Positions 1 through 7,767 of a stretch of 38,901 nucleotides of DNA are shown here, piece after piece. Source of the stretch: Eubacteriales bacterium. Its GTDB lineage: Bacteria; Bacillota; Clostridia; Oscillospirales; Acutalibacteraceae. The position numbers and the translations under genes are program-made. Each line of letters opens with the position of its first letter. The first letter of the stretch is position 1. Below the pieces are notes generated by a model. It did no database searches and was not told where the DNA came from. It was given only the letters and a program-made list of their open reading frames with translations. The DNA is taken from contig JAUNJO010000010.1 of the NCBI GenBank assembly GCA_030533225.1, positions 1-38,901 on the forward strand. The letters run 5' to 3'.

Positions 1-262
1 AGTATGTGCCGTGACGGGCTGTAATACCTACACGCTCAATGTCAGGCGTACGGATACACTTCTGGCAGGTAGTTACTCGCGTTTTGGGAGGTGTGACCTC
101 ACCTGTGAAATACTTTTTCATAGGAGCCATACCACTGTTTATAAGAAGCAGGCTGTTGTCATCTTTGGGAATAAGAGGGAAACTCTGAAGTCTGAGACAT
201 CCCTTACTCTCCATGAAGGATAAGAACTTCTCACGAAGTTCGTTAAGTCCTGTCCATTGCAT
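1..262 (-). CDS. alaS: Alanyl-tRNA synthetase, N-terminal part (cut by window edge)
   Basis: This is the first 87 codons of AlaS, which charges tRNA-Ala with alanine in the cytoplasm. The translation begins [13 protein letters not shown] and continues through [16 protein letters not shown] and TTCQKCIRT, the conserved class II catalytic-core opening of AlaS. The ATG at 262 is preceded by AAAGGACGG, a good ribosome binding site at normal spacing. The gene runs off the left edge, so the editing and C-Ala domains are not visible. Upstream lie a T-box leader and its own promoter, so expression should respond to uncharged tRNA-Ala. Identification is firm because both the protein start and the leader point to the same amino acid. 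Confidence 0.96.
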   Translation of the reverse strand, partial: MQWTGLNELREKFLSFMESKGCLRLQSFPLIPKDDNSLLLINSGMAPMKKYFTGEVTPPKTRVTTCQKCIRTPDIERVGITARHGTY

Positions 263-310
263 AAATAACCGTCCTTTCTGATATCTGGTTAAATCATAGA
301 AAAAATATAA

Positions 311-339
311 AAAACTCCCGTCCCAAAAGGGACAGGAGT
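311..339 (-). terminator. T-box intrinsic terminator
   Basis: Minus-strand stem ACTCCTGTCCC/GGGACGGGAGT with a TTTT-containing loop, followed by TTTTTTATATTTTTT. It is the attenuator hairpin of the alaS T-box and overlaps the competing antiterminator. Confidence 0.88.
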
Positions 340-538
340 AAAATTCCTGCGGTACCACCCTAATTGCTAAGTATAAATACTTAACCTCTCGGATTCCTTA
401 ACGCGGAAAACGCTGTACTCTTCGCACAGAGCTCAGGGGTGGCTGATTTAGAAAACTTACGAACACCTTGCACCAAAGGGTATTCTCTCTGAGGAAAGTT
501 TCAGAAAATCTCGTCCCGTCAAAGCCGATTTTACATTA
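311..538 (-). promoter_or_regulatory. T-box riboswitch leader of alaS
   Basis: On the minus strand this leader carries the T-box core AGGGTGGTACCGC (near 346-363). It is followed by a terminator hairpin, ACTCCTGTCCC...GGGACGGGAGT, and a run of T at 311-339. The UGGU in the T-box bulge can pair with the ACCA end of tRNA-Ala (discriminator A). A GCU alanine triplet sits at 430-432 in the stem I region and is a candidate specifier; a GCC nearby is an alternative, and I could not fold stem I fully by eye. Uncharged tRNA-Ala is expected to stabilise the antiterminator and allow alaS transcription. Confidence 0.93.
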
Positions 539-545
539 CTTAAGT

Positions 546-574
546 ATTATATTAGTTAATACTGAAAAAGTCAA
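546..574 (-). promoter_or_regulatory. Sigma-A promoter of alaS leader
   Basis: Minus-strand TTGACT, a 17-bp spacer, then TATAAT. The -35 box at 569-574 overlaps the stop codon of the upstream U32 gene at 571-573. Predicted transcription start is near 538, at the 5' end of the T-box leader. Confidence 0.8.
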
Positions 575-1809
575 GAGTTTTTCCGCTTTACCCTAAGATA
601 AGAGCCTGCCGGAATGGGCCTGTCTGCGTGAAGTTCAAGACGCTGCATGGGATGTGGAGTACTGTCGACTTCATTTGAGTATTCATCCACAAGGCGTAAT
701 GCTTTTACTGTAAAGGGCACGCCTGAGGGCGGGAGAATATCCACCTCGTCGCCTAAATAGAATTTGTTGCGCTGAGTGATTATTCCGCCGAAGTCACGCT
801 CCTCCTCGCACAGGGCAACCAAGTCGTAGCGGCGAATATATCCCCCGTTTTCAGTGGTCTGTCCGGGAGTGTGTCCCATATAAAAGCCTGTGTTATATTC
901 CCTGTGGGAAATTTTCTCAAGCTCCTCTTTTATGAGGTCGGGAGTGGTAAAATCATCGGGACAGCCTGCTTCAAAATATGCATCCAAAGCTTTTCTGTAG
1001 GCATTTGTCACAACTGCGGTGTAGTATGAGGTCTTTGCTCTGCCTTCGATTTTGAAGCTTGAAATTCCCGCTTTTACAAGCTCGGGAATGTGGTCAATCA
1101 TGCACATATCCCTTGAGTTATAGAGGTATGTTCCGCCGTCTTCTTCAAACACGGGATAGAAGTTACCGGAGCGGTTTTCCTCATAGAGATGATATTTCCA
1201 TCTGCATGGCTGAGAGCAGTCTCCCCTATTTGGATCCCGCCCTGTAAGGTATTCGGAAATGAGGCATCTGCCGGAAAAAGAAACGCACATTGCTCCGTGG
1301 ACAAAGCACTCAATCTCCAAATCGGCAGGGATATTCCTGCGAATCTCAATAATCTCCCTAAAGGAAAGCTCACGGGCCAAAACCACTCTTGCAGCGCCCA
1401 TATTCCTGAGAGTTTTTGCACTTTCGGAGTTGACTATGCCCACTTGGGTTGACATGTGAACAGCGGTATTGGGGGCGTATTTTTGAGCCAGTGACAGCAC
1501 ACCCATATCTGCAATTATCAGGGCATCAACGCCGCACTTTTCGGCTTTTTTGAGAAAATCGGGCAAGAGCGAAAGTTCTGTCTCTCGAGGTAAAATATTG
1601 CAGGTAAGGTAAAGCTTCTTGCCAAAGCTGTGAGTCATTTCTACGGCTTTTTGAAGCGCTTCGGCATCAAAATTTTTGGGAGAGGTGCGCATAGAAAACT
1701 GAGTGCCGCCTACATAGACGGCATCAGCTCCAAAACGCAGAGCAGCACTGAGTGCTTCCATGTCTCCCGCAGGAGACAGAATCTCGGGTTTTGTTATAAA
1801 ATTATTCAT
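571..1809 (-). CDS. U32 family peptidase-like RNA hydroxylation protein (TrhP/YrrO type)
   Basis: This 412-residue protein belongs to the U32 family. Its opening KPEILSPAGDMEALSAALRFGADAVYVGG and the signature around residues 165-202 (ECFVHGAMCVSFSGRC, then RGDCSQPCRW) are diagnostic. Cys175, Cys182, Cys198 and Cys202 are positioned as the likely iron-sulfur ligands. Family members once annotated as collagenases are now known to include RlhA and TrhP, which hydroxylate 23S rRNA or the tRNA wobble uridine using prephenate. Length and order next to mltG and alaS resemble Bacillus yrrO (TrhP2), so tRNA hydroxylation is the best guess. The start ATG overlaps the mltG stop by one base (TAATG), implying translational coupling. 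No YrrN-like partner is seen. Confidence 0.88.
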   Translation of the reverse strand: MNNFITKPEILSPAGDMEALSAALRFGADAVYVGGTQFSMRTSPKNFDAEALQKAVEMTHSFGKKLYLTCNILPRETELSLLPDFLKKAEKCGVDALIIADMGVLSLAQKYAPNTAVHMSTQVGIVNSESAKTLRNMGAARVVLARELSFREIIEIRRNIPADLEIECFVHGAMCVSFSGRCLISEYLTGRDPNRGDCSQPCRWKYHLYEENRSGNFYPVFEEDGGTYLYNSRDMCMIDHIPELVKAGISSFKIEGRAKTSYYTAVVTNAYRKALDAYFEAGCPDDFTTPDLIKEELEKISHREYNTGFYMGHTPGQTTENGGYIRRYDLVALCEEERDFGGIITQRNKFYLGDEVDILPPSGVPFTVKALRLVDEYSNEVDSTPHPMQRLELHADRPIPAGSYLRVKRKNS

Positions 1810-3203
1810 TATGAAAGTCCTGCTAACATGATATTGTTCTGATGCTCATAGAAGGTGGTTGCATAATATGCTGTAACCGTACCGTCATCCTCAGTGCCGT
1901 GGCAGAAATAAAGATAATCTGTATCCGCAGGGGCCGCGGCTGCACAGAGTGCCTGGGCACCGGGTGAGCAAATTGCTCCGGGTGGGAGACCTGTTGTGTC
2001 ATAAGTTTCGTAGGCACTCTTGAAGGTGTCGCGAATCTCCTCGGGAACATCCTCTGCACTCTTGTAAGGATAGTACTGTGTTGAGTCAAGTCCGAGAGAA
2101 TGAATATCCTGAGAAACACCGTAGCTCAGTCGGTTGTAGATAACGGAGGAAACATTGTACATATCCTCCTCGTCCTTTGCCTCACCCTGTACAAGAGAAG
2201 CGATATTGACTACTTCATCAAGAGTATATCCGCACTTATCAATCTTATCAATAAGTGTAATAGGTGTGTCCTCGTCGGCAAATTCATACTCTGCCTCGAA
2301 AACTCTCGTTTCGAAGTTGGAGAGGAAGCGCTTAATGGTGATTACGGGATCCTCGTCAAGATAGAACTCGTAGGTATCCGGGAAAAGATAACCCTCAAGT
2401 TTATACACTCTTTCTTCACTTACCTCAACTTCCTTAAGGAAGGTGTATTCTTCGTCGAACTCATCGCTGTTGCAAAGGCGGATGAACTCATCCCTGTCAG
2501 TAGTGACACCGGCGGCATAAAGCTCATCTACAAGCTCAATAACATTGGTTCCTTCAGTAATCTGCAGGGTGATTGTATTCTGGCGATTGCCTGTGTACTC
2601 CAGGTAATTGACTATGCCGAGATAGTCCTTATTCTTGGGAATCTGATAAATACCCGGCTCAACGCTTTCAATCTGATTTGTCAAATTACAAAAAAGAGAA
2701 AAGAAGGTAGCTGAATTAATCACACGCTTCTTCTCAAGCTTTTTGGCTATGGAGTTCACGCCCTCGCCTGTCTCAATCTTGATGATTTCGGTTTGGGAAT
2801 CACTGCGGTTTGCCGCAAGGAAATCATTACAGCCTAAAATCAAAAACTGGCCGATTACAACGCTTGTGATAATAACCATAGCAAGCCAGGCAAAACGGTA
2901 AACCTTCTTATTCCTTGCCGACTTGATGCTTAAAATCTTCTTTTCCTCTTGCTTTTGACGGCGAAGCTCACGCTTTGAATCACGCTCAATCTGAGCTTTT
3001 GTGGATTCATCGCTAAAGGAGGTAATCTCGTCAAAAGACTTTTCATTTGAGGCAGACTCAGGCTTTATGGGTGCTGTGCCCAAATCCTCGGAATCGGAGT
3101 TAATGTTCAGCTTGAAGCCGTCAACACGACGCTTTCTGTACTCCTTAACTTCCGCCTCGTCCTGACTGTTGTCGGGATTTTCATATTTCTTTGAACTGTC
3201 CAT
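1809..3203 (-). CDS. mltG: Endolytic murein transglycosylase MltG (YceG-like)
   Basis: MltG cleaves nascent peptidoglycan glycan strands at the outer face of the membrane. Residues 1-100 are a long, charged cytoplasmic tail. Residues 103-125 are the single membrane segment. A LysM-like module follows at about 140-190, and the YceG catalytic domain from about 265. Motifs include GYLFPDTYEF (271-280) and IASLVQGEAKDEEDM with the probable catalytic Glu341, in the place of the usual EKE(T/A). The cytoplasmic tail is longer than in the E. coli enzyme, but such tails are common in Clostridia. ATG start with AAAGGGG upstream; 26 bp separate it from the folate gene before it, and it is coupled to the U32 gene after it. 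Confidence 0.93.
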   Translation of the reverse strand: MDSSKKYENPDNSQDEAEVKEYRKRRVDGFKLNINSDSEDLGTAPIKPESASNEKSFDEITSFSDESTKAQIERDSKRELRRQKQEEKKILSIKSARNKKVYRFAWLAMVIITSVVIGQFLILGCNDFLAANRSDSQTEIIKIETGEGVNSIAKKLEKKRVINSATFFSLFCNLTNQIESVEPGIYQIPKNKDYLGIVNYLEYTGNRQNTITLQITEGTNVIELVDELYAAGVTTDRDEFIRLCNSDEFDEEYTFLKEVEVSEERVYKLEGYLFPDTYEFYLDEDPVITIKRFLSNFETRVFEAEYEFADEDTPITLIDKIDKCGYTLDEVVNIASLVQGEAKDEEDMYNVSSVIYNRLSYGVSQDIHSLGLDSTQYYPYKSAEDVPEEIRDTFKSAYETYDTTGLPPGAICSPGAQALCAAAAPADTDYLYFCHGTEDDGTVTAYYATTFYEHQNNIMLAGLS

Positions 3204-3229
3204 TTGCTCATGCCCCTTTCCAAGAGCTT

Positions 3230-3817
3230 TTATTTGTTATCATGGGTTTTTCGGACATAGGCTTCTGTAACCAAAACATCCACGGGGATATCATGATTCT
3301 CTGCGGGGATCTCCCACTTCACAAAGCTTCCGTAACAAAAACCAACTGATGTACCAGTGAAATTCTCTAAAAATCTGTCGTAATATCCGCCGCCTAAACC
3401 GAGTCGGTTGCCCTTTGGGTCAAAGGAAAGCCCCGGTACAACGCATACTGAACCCTCAAAATCGTTAACAATGTTATTCTCGCTTTTGACAGGTTCATAT
3501 ATGCCGAATTTTCCCGGCTTCAAATCATTCAGAGAGGTTATGAAGTAAAAAAACATCTTCCCCTCATTTTCACAGACAGGCAAAGCAACTTTTTTGCCTA
3601 CCGAGAGGGCGGCATTTATGACTTCTCGTGTCTCCGCCTCATACTGTGTTGCAGCGTAAATGAGCAGAGTTTTGCTTGAGATATACACATCGCTTGTGAG
3701 GAACCGTGAGGCAAGCTCGATGTCAAGGGATGACTTGAAATCCGCCGCCATCTTCTTTCGCATATCACAATAATGCTTACGAAGCATTCGCTTCTCTTCC
3801 TGTATCTTTACTGACAT
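3230..3817 (-). CDS. 5-formyltetrahydrofolate cyclo-ligase
   Basis: ATP-dependent conversion of 5-formyl-THF to 5,10-methenyl-THF, returning stored folate to the active one-carbon pool (MTHFS/YgfA family). The 195-residue length is typical. The N-terminal basic K(R)xLRK...MRKKM segment and the nucleotide/folate-binding motif DPKGNRLGLGGGYYDRFL at about 133-150 are clear, and the C-terminal HDIPVDVLVTE is typical. The ATG start lies inside the end of the DJ-1 gene (10-base overlap), with AAGGA upstream. It shares a transcript with thyX, the enzyme that uses methylene-THF, which fits a folate-recycling role. Confidence 0.93.
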   Translation of the reverse strand: MSVKIQEEKRMLRKHYCDMRKKMAADFKSSLDIELASRFLTSDVYISSKTLLIYAATQYEAETREVINAALSVGKKVALPVCENEGKMFFYFITSLNDLKPGKFGIYEPVKSENNIVNDFEGSVCVVPGLSFDPKGNRLGLGGGYYDRFLENFTGTSVGFCYGSFVKWEIPAENHDIPVDVLVTEAYVRKTHDNK

Positions 3818-4356
3818 TGCATTGAATCCTTAATCTTTTGAGCTGTTTCTTTATCCGCAACTGCTTCGATGATTGCACTTGCAAACTCTACTGTACAGCC
3901 GGGGCCTTTGCCTGTGATTATCTTGCCGTCAACTACAGCAGGGGCATTCACAATTTGTGCACCAATGAGTTCATCCTCAAAGCCGGGGTAACAGGTGGCT
4001 CGCTTCCCCGAAAGAAGTCCCATGTGGCCTAAAATCTGAGGTGCCGCACAAATCGCACATATATAAAGATTGTTAAAAACGCAGTAGTCAATGAGTTTTT
4101 TCACGGTCTTTGACTTTTCGAGGTTCAGGGTACCGGGCATACCGCCGGGCAAAATTATACCCTCGAGACCGTCTGTCACTATACCGCTTTCCTTTATGTC
4201 GGCTGTGACCGTGATATTATGACCGCCTTCGATTTTGGGTGTACACCCACAGCCGATACCTACAGTCTGAACTTCTACTCCACCGCGTCTCAGCATATCC
4301 ACGGTAGCGATGGCTTCGATTTCCTCAAAGCCCGGAGCTAACAAGCAGTAAAACAT
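3808..4356 (-). CDS. DJ-1/PfpI (ThiJ) family protein
   Basis: A 182-residue single-domain DJ-1 superfamily protein. Glu14 in GFEEIEA and the nucleophile-elbow Cys103 in CAICAAPQILG correspond to human DJ-1 Glu18 and Cys106, so the oxidation-sensitive cysteine site is intact. The glycine-rich GIILPGGMPGTLNL segment is also typical. Family members act as deglycases, glyoxalases or redox chaperones; the substrate here cannot be read from sequence. The start is fixed by GGAGGTG six bases before the ATG. Its last codons overlap the start of the folate cyclo-ligase, suggesting coupled translation within the thyX operon. Confidence 0.9.
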   Translation of the reverse strand: MFYCLLAPGFEEIEAIATVDMLRRGGVEVQTVGIGCGCTPKIEGGHNITVTADIKESGIVTDGLEGIILPGGMPGTLNLEKSKTVKKLIDYCVFNNLYICAICAAPQILGHMGLLSGKRATCYPGFEDELIGAQIVNAPAVVDGKIITGKGPGCTVEFASAIIEAVADKETAQKIKDSMQCQ

Positions 4357-4383
4357 AGAGCACCTCCGAATTATTCTAATAGT

Positions 4384-5067
4384 TTAGTCTTTAAGAAATC
4401 CTTTAGCTGCTTCAAAAACTTTCTCGGATATTTCCTCAATGCTCAGAGGACTGTCCCCATCAGCACATGAGATAACATTCCAGCCAAGTTTCTCTGCGGC
4501 AAAAAGAGCACTTTCACGGCAGGAAACAAGGAAATCAACATTCTTTTCGTGCAAATCTTTTTTAGATTCGTCATTGTTGTAGCGGCCACTCATAAGCTTC
4601 TGAGAAACTTTAGGGGGCATATCAAGGTAGATAACTCCCGAGGGTCTGGGAAGCTCAAGCTTATCAAACTCGTAATTCTCAAGCCATGAGATAAAAAAAT
4701 CCCACTGAGACTTCGGGAGTTTCGAGGTCATGTATATCATATTGGAGGTACTGTATCTGTCAAGGACAAAAACCGTGCCCTTTTTGTAGTCCTCCTGCCA
4801 ATCCTTAAGATAACTTGCAACTCGGTCCACCGCATAAAAGGAAGCGGCAGCGTACGGATTGACGCATGAAGGGTCATCACCGAATTCGCCGTCCAAATAC
4901 ATACGCACCAAAGCAGAGCCGTCGCTTTCGTAATCGGGAAAAGTGAGTTTTCTTACATTGTACTCACTCTCAAGTCGCTCCAAAAGGAGTTTGGACTGAG
5001 TGGCCTTTCCTGAGCCGTCGAGGCCCTCAATAACTATTATCTTGCCGTTTTTATCAGAGTTTTCCAT
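4384..5067 (-). CDS. tmk: Thymidylate (dTMP) kinase
   Basis: Phosphorylates dTMP to dTDP with ATP. The 227-residue protein has the P-loop GLDGSGKATQ at about 15-24, the DR(Y) motif in VFVLDRYSTSNMIY, and the TMPK fold pattern VIYLDMPP. The LID region is SGRYNNDESKKDLHEKN. It is slightly longer than the usual 205-215 residues and rather divergent; a related deoxynucleoside monophosphate kinase is a weaker alternative. Its start overlaps the thyX stop by 14 bases, so the enzyme making dTMP and the one consuming it are translationally linked. Confidence 0.9.
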   Translation of the reverse strand: MENSDKNGKIIVIEGLDGSGKATQSKLLLERLESEYNVRKLTFPDYESDGSALVRMYLDGEFGDDPSCVNPYAAASFYAVDRVASYLKDWQEDYKKGTVFVLDRYSTSNMIYMTSKLPKSQWDFFISWLENYEFDKLELPRPSGVIYLDMPPKVSQKLMSGRYNNDESKKDLHEKNVDFLVSCRESALFAAEKLGWNVISCADGDSPLSIEEISEKVFEAAKGFLKD

Positions 5068-5857
5068 ACTTTTCTCTTACTTCCTTAATTTTACCGCAGG
5101 ACATATTGCCCTCGGGACAGGCACCTCTCATGCAGGAGGGACCGCTTTTCGCAAATATATGGGGAGCTATCGGCTTCACAAGCATAAGCATCTGATACGC
5201 CACCTCGCGAATCTCCCACTGTGCTCGGTTGCAGCATCGGTGGGCAAAGAAGTTTTCTAAACTTCTTGCGTTGAAGGTACAAACGATTTTAGTGGTGCAG
5301 GCATTGGGGAGAATGTACCTTGCGTCCTCATTTGCCTTCTTGATAAATGCAGAGCACTTAGCTTTATTCTCGTTCTTGTAGGCTTCGATAATTTCAGCGT
5401 CTGTACCTGAATAGTTCTTTTGAGTTTCTTTTTTTATGTACTTAACAACCAAGGCGTCGCGGATTTCACCGTAAGCCTTCATCTGCAAATCAATTACTTT
5501 GGAGTAAACATCAAGGCAGTGTTCATCCTCCTCAATTTCCGGAGGAGTTACAAAATCAAAGCTGTTGCCGTCAACATAGCGCTGTGACTGCTGGCTGTAG
5601 GAAGCAATGCGGTGACGCACAAGCTGATGAGAACAAGCTCGGGAGATACCCTCAATACCAAAGGTAAAGGAGGCGTGCTCCATGGGACTTGCATGACCGA
5701 TATCTGCAAGCATATTGACAAAAGACGCAGTTTTTTCCGGGGTCAGTCCCTCCATAATATCCTCTACACCTACTGCAGAGTAGCATAGCTTCGCCGCAGA
5801 AGCCACTGTCTGCTCCGGGTTCGGAGTATGAGTAAGAAGTGTCACCTTAATTGCCAT
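5054..5857 (-). CDS. thyX: Flavin-dependent thymidylate synthase ThyX
   Basis: ThyX methylates dUMP to dTMP using methylene-THF, FAD and NADPH. The ThyX signature RHR-x7-S is present as R81-H82-R83 and Ser91 within RHRIASYSQQSQRY, and the C-terminal half carries the NARSLENFFAHRCCNRAQWEIR block. I set the start at the ATG at 5857 (MAIKVTLL) because GAGAGGG lies six bases upstream; a TTG at 5872 would place that site inside the gene. Length is 267 residues. It is the first gene of a minus-strand operon and has a good sigma-A promoter upstream. No thyA is seen in the window. Confidence 0.97.
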   Translation of the reverse strand: MAIKVTLLTHTPNPEQTVASAAKLCYSAVGVEDIMEGLTPEKTASFVNMLADIGHASPMEHASFTFGIEGISRACSHQLVRHRIASYSQQSQRYVDGNSFDFVTPPEIEEDEHCLDVYSKVIDLQMKAYGEIRDALVVKYIKKETQKNYSGTDAEIIEAYKNENKAKCSAFIKKANEDARYILPNACTTKIVCTFNARSLENFFAHRCCNRAQWEIREVAYQMLMLVKPIAPHIFAKSGPSCMRGACPEGNMSCGKIKEVREKYGKL

Positions 5858-5919
5858 AATAATCCCTCTCAAAGTGAATCTCGGGATGCTGGAAGTCAGT
5901 CTATCCCACTATTTAATTT

Positions 5920-5948
5920 AGTATATCACAACACTAACAAAAAATCAA
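5920..5948 (-). promoter_or_regulatory. Sigma-A promoter of the thyX operon
   Basis: Minus-strand TTGATT (5943-5948), a 17-bp spacer, then TATACT (5920-5925), about 60 bp before the thyX ATG. Confidence 0.7.
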
Positions 5949-5977
5949 GAAAAGTGAGCTTCTTCGATAAATTTGAA

Positions 5978-6007
5978 GGCCGCCTGAGAAATCACCCTCA
6001 GGCAGCC
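5978..6007 (-). terminator. Hairpin after the holin gene (probable terminator)
   Basis: Minus-strand stem GGCTGCCTGAG/CTCAGGCGGCC (11 bp, one G-U) with an 8-base loop, starting 11 bases after the holin stop. The following TTCAAATTT is a weak U-tract, so termination strength is uncertain. It would separate the phage-type cassette from thyX. Confidence 0.55.
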
Positions 6008-6017
6008 TTGCTGTCAG

Positions 6018-6521
6018 TTACTTATTTTCATCAAAATCCTGCTTGTTTTCCCCGTCTTGCTCTGTGTCGTAACTTAGGTTTTCCTTGGATTTACTTTTGA
6101 TTATCGCTGTTTTTTCCAAGATAGTTTTCAGAATGTCCTTAAGTTTTTGGGGCAGCGGAATTATGTCTGTGACATTTTCCAGAACAGACAGTCCCTCATT
6201 GGCTACAAAGAACAGCAAAGTTATTTCTCTAAGGGCAACCTCACCTGCAAGGAGGTTTTCCAAAACCACGGAAAATATAACGATAACCAAGCATAATAAT
6301 TTTTTGATAATTCCGTCAAGACACAGGGAGCTTGACATTTTCTTGAGATATATCGCTCTGAAAATTGCCGTAAGATAGTCAAGCACAAGAACGGCAAGGA
6401 GCGTCATAAACAGAGTGTCAAATCCACCGAATATTTTTGACAGAAAACTCAGCACTTTTTCAGAAAAATCCCGGAGATACACAGTTATTTCAAGAGGAAT
6501 CGGAGTAAAGTACATACTCAT
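6018..6521 (-). CDS. Phage holin, toxin-secretion/lysis type (Phage_holin_4)
   Basis: A 167-residue membrane protein of the holin family that includes TcdE, the holin linked to toxin release in Clostridioides difficile. Several hydrophobic segments are visible: about 34-58 (FDTLFMTLLAVLVLDYLTAIF), 72-92 and 98-118. The family pattern LDYLTAIFRA...SS..DGIIKK is present. The C-terminus is charged and hydrophilic. The start ATGA overlaps the lysozyme stop by four bases; an in-frame ATG two codons later is possible. As the last gene of the cassette it should form membrane lesions that let the lysozyme reach the wall. Confidence 0.88.
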   Translation of the reverse strand: MSMYFTPIPLEITVYLRDFSEKVLSFLSKIFGGFDTLFMTLLAVLVLDYLTAIFRAIYLKKMSSSLCLDGIIKKLLCLVIVIFSVVLENLLAGEVALREITLLFFVANEGLSVLENVTDIIPLPQKLKDILKTILEKTAIIKSKSKENLSYDTEQDGENKQDFDENK

Positions 6522-7435
6522 TCCCCTATTCGTGCCACAATCTTCTGAATTTCGGTGGCGTCCTTAATATCAACTGTTCCGTCACCGTTCACATCCCCGA
6601 CTGTGGGCATAGAGGAAATTATCAAAGCATCAAGTCCTTTGAGAAAATCCAAGGTTATTGCGGCATCTTCCTTAAGCTTCATCAGCTTCTTTGCTTCGAT
6701 TATTGCTTTACCCGTCTTTTCGTCAGATTTATTGGTGACTTCTACCGAAGTATTAATTGCTTTGAGTTTGTGAAGAACCCATAACAATGCCTGTACACCG
6801 GCAATTTCGTAATTCGCCTTTTCTGCGGGTGCGGTCTGTGTTTCCGACTTTATAATCTTTTCATTATAAATAATATTCATATCGACTTCACCCTCAATGC
6901 CATTCACTTTACCCTTTGACGAATACTGCCACACATCGCAGGAAAGCTGTGATTTACTCGACCACTGAGCCAGCCAAATATAGTAGCTTTTCTTAAGCTG
7001 TGCAAAGTCCAGGTAGTTTGTAAACCAATTGAGATTAGAGTAAACTCCTGCCTCAAAGCCTGCCTTTTTAATTGTATCGCAAAAAGCCTTTGCCATGCCG
7101 GTAAGTGTGGACTTTGAGAGTTTTGTCATTGAGCCTTCCTCCATGTCGAAAAACACAGGCATCTGAAGTTTTTTATCCTTTAGTACAGTAAGGCAGGCAT
7201 TTGCCTCTTTTATAGCGTCGGCTTTATCAACAGCATAAGAATACCAATATACTCCGATTTTAACACCGTTTGCTTTTGCGTTTTTGTAGTTTTTTTCAAA
7301 CTGATTATCAACCTGGGAAGCATCTCTTCCGAAGCCTGCACGCAGAATCGCGTGACTGTAACCTGCGGATTTCACCTTTTTCCAGTCAATTACACCTTGC
7401 CAGGTTGATACATCAATACACTTTATATTTGCCAT
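6518..7435 (-). CDS. GH25 lysozyme (endolysin) with C-terminal dockerin-like repeat
   Basis: A glycoside hydrolase family 25 muramidase that cuts the glycan backbone of peptidoglycan. Catalytic-domain motifs are IDVSTWQG (Asp8), the acidic pair in VFFDMEEG (Asp97, Glu99), and WLAQW and VDMN toward the end of the domain near residue 187. There is no signal peptide, consistent with holin-dependent export. After a linker (about 198-275) the last residues read GDVNGDGTVDIKDATEIQ, a calcium-loop dockerin type I repeat, but only one copy where cellulosomal dockerins have two. Start chosen at the ATG at 7435, because AGGAGG lies nine bases upstream; an upstream in-frame ATG at 7453 would contain the Shine-Dalgarno site itself. 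Confidence 0.93.
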   Translation of the reverse strand: MANIKCIDVSTWQGVIDWKKVKSAGYSHAILRAGFGRDASQVDNQFEKNYKNAKANGVKIGVYWYSYAVDKADAIKEANACLTVLKDKKLQMPVFFDMEEGSMTKLSKSTLTGMAKAFCDTIKKAGFEAGVYSNLNWFTNYLDFAQLKKSYYIWLAQWSSKSQLSCDVWQYSSKGKVNGIEGEVDMNIIYNEKIIKSETQTAPAEKANYEIAGVQALLWVLHKLKAINTSVEVTNKSDEKTGKAIIEAKKLMKLKEDAAITLDFLKGLDALIISSMPTVGDVNGDGTVDIKDATEIQKIVARIGE

Positions 7436-7462
7436 GGTTTTTAACCTCCTCATTACATAATA

Positions 7463-7747
7463 TTAGGCAAGTCCCAGTTTGACAAAAATATATCCGATTA
7501 AGCCTGTAACCACACAAAGCAGAGCCTTTTCAACGATTGAGTCCCACCTTTTTGCCGGCTTGTCCTTGATCTGCTTAATGTCGGACTTGATTTCACCCAG
7601 ACTCTTGTCCATTTCATTCTGTTTTTCCGCCATCACCGCAACGGACTTTATAAGCTCATCCTGTCTTTCGATGTGTTCCTCCAAAGCCTCAATTCTTCTT
7701 GAATTGGATTTTGAACGATCATCAATTTCCTGTAATTTTACCTCCAT
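7463..7747 (-). CDS. XhlA-like phage small membrane protein
   Basis: A 94-residue protein with a long amphipathic, probably coiled-coil region (about 3-65, rich in Glu, Lys, Asp, Gln). It then has KPAKRWDSIVEK and one C-terminal hydrophobic helix (VVTGLIGYIFVKLGLA). This layout matches the haemolysin XhlA/holin-associated family found beside endolysins in Firmicutes phages; it probably assists membrane disruption. The start at the ATG at 7747 is supported by GGGAGGTG upstream; the in-frame GTG at 7756 is part of that site. It lies between the nuclease-like gene and the lysozyme with short gaps. Confidence 0.78.
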   Translation of the reverse strand: MEVKLQEIDDRSKSNSRRIEALEEHIERQDELIKSVAVMAEKQNEMDKSLGEIKSDIKQIKDKPAKRWDSIVEKALLCVVTGLIGYIFVKLGLA

Positions 7748-7767
7748 ACTGTTCACCTCCCTGCTAT

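Noticed and set aside
2100-2714. Plus-strand open frame of 204 codons opposite mltG
   Set aside because: Runs through the conserved MltG catalytic region on the opposite strand, with no ribosome site or promoter.
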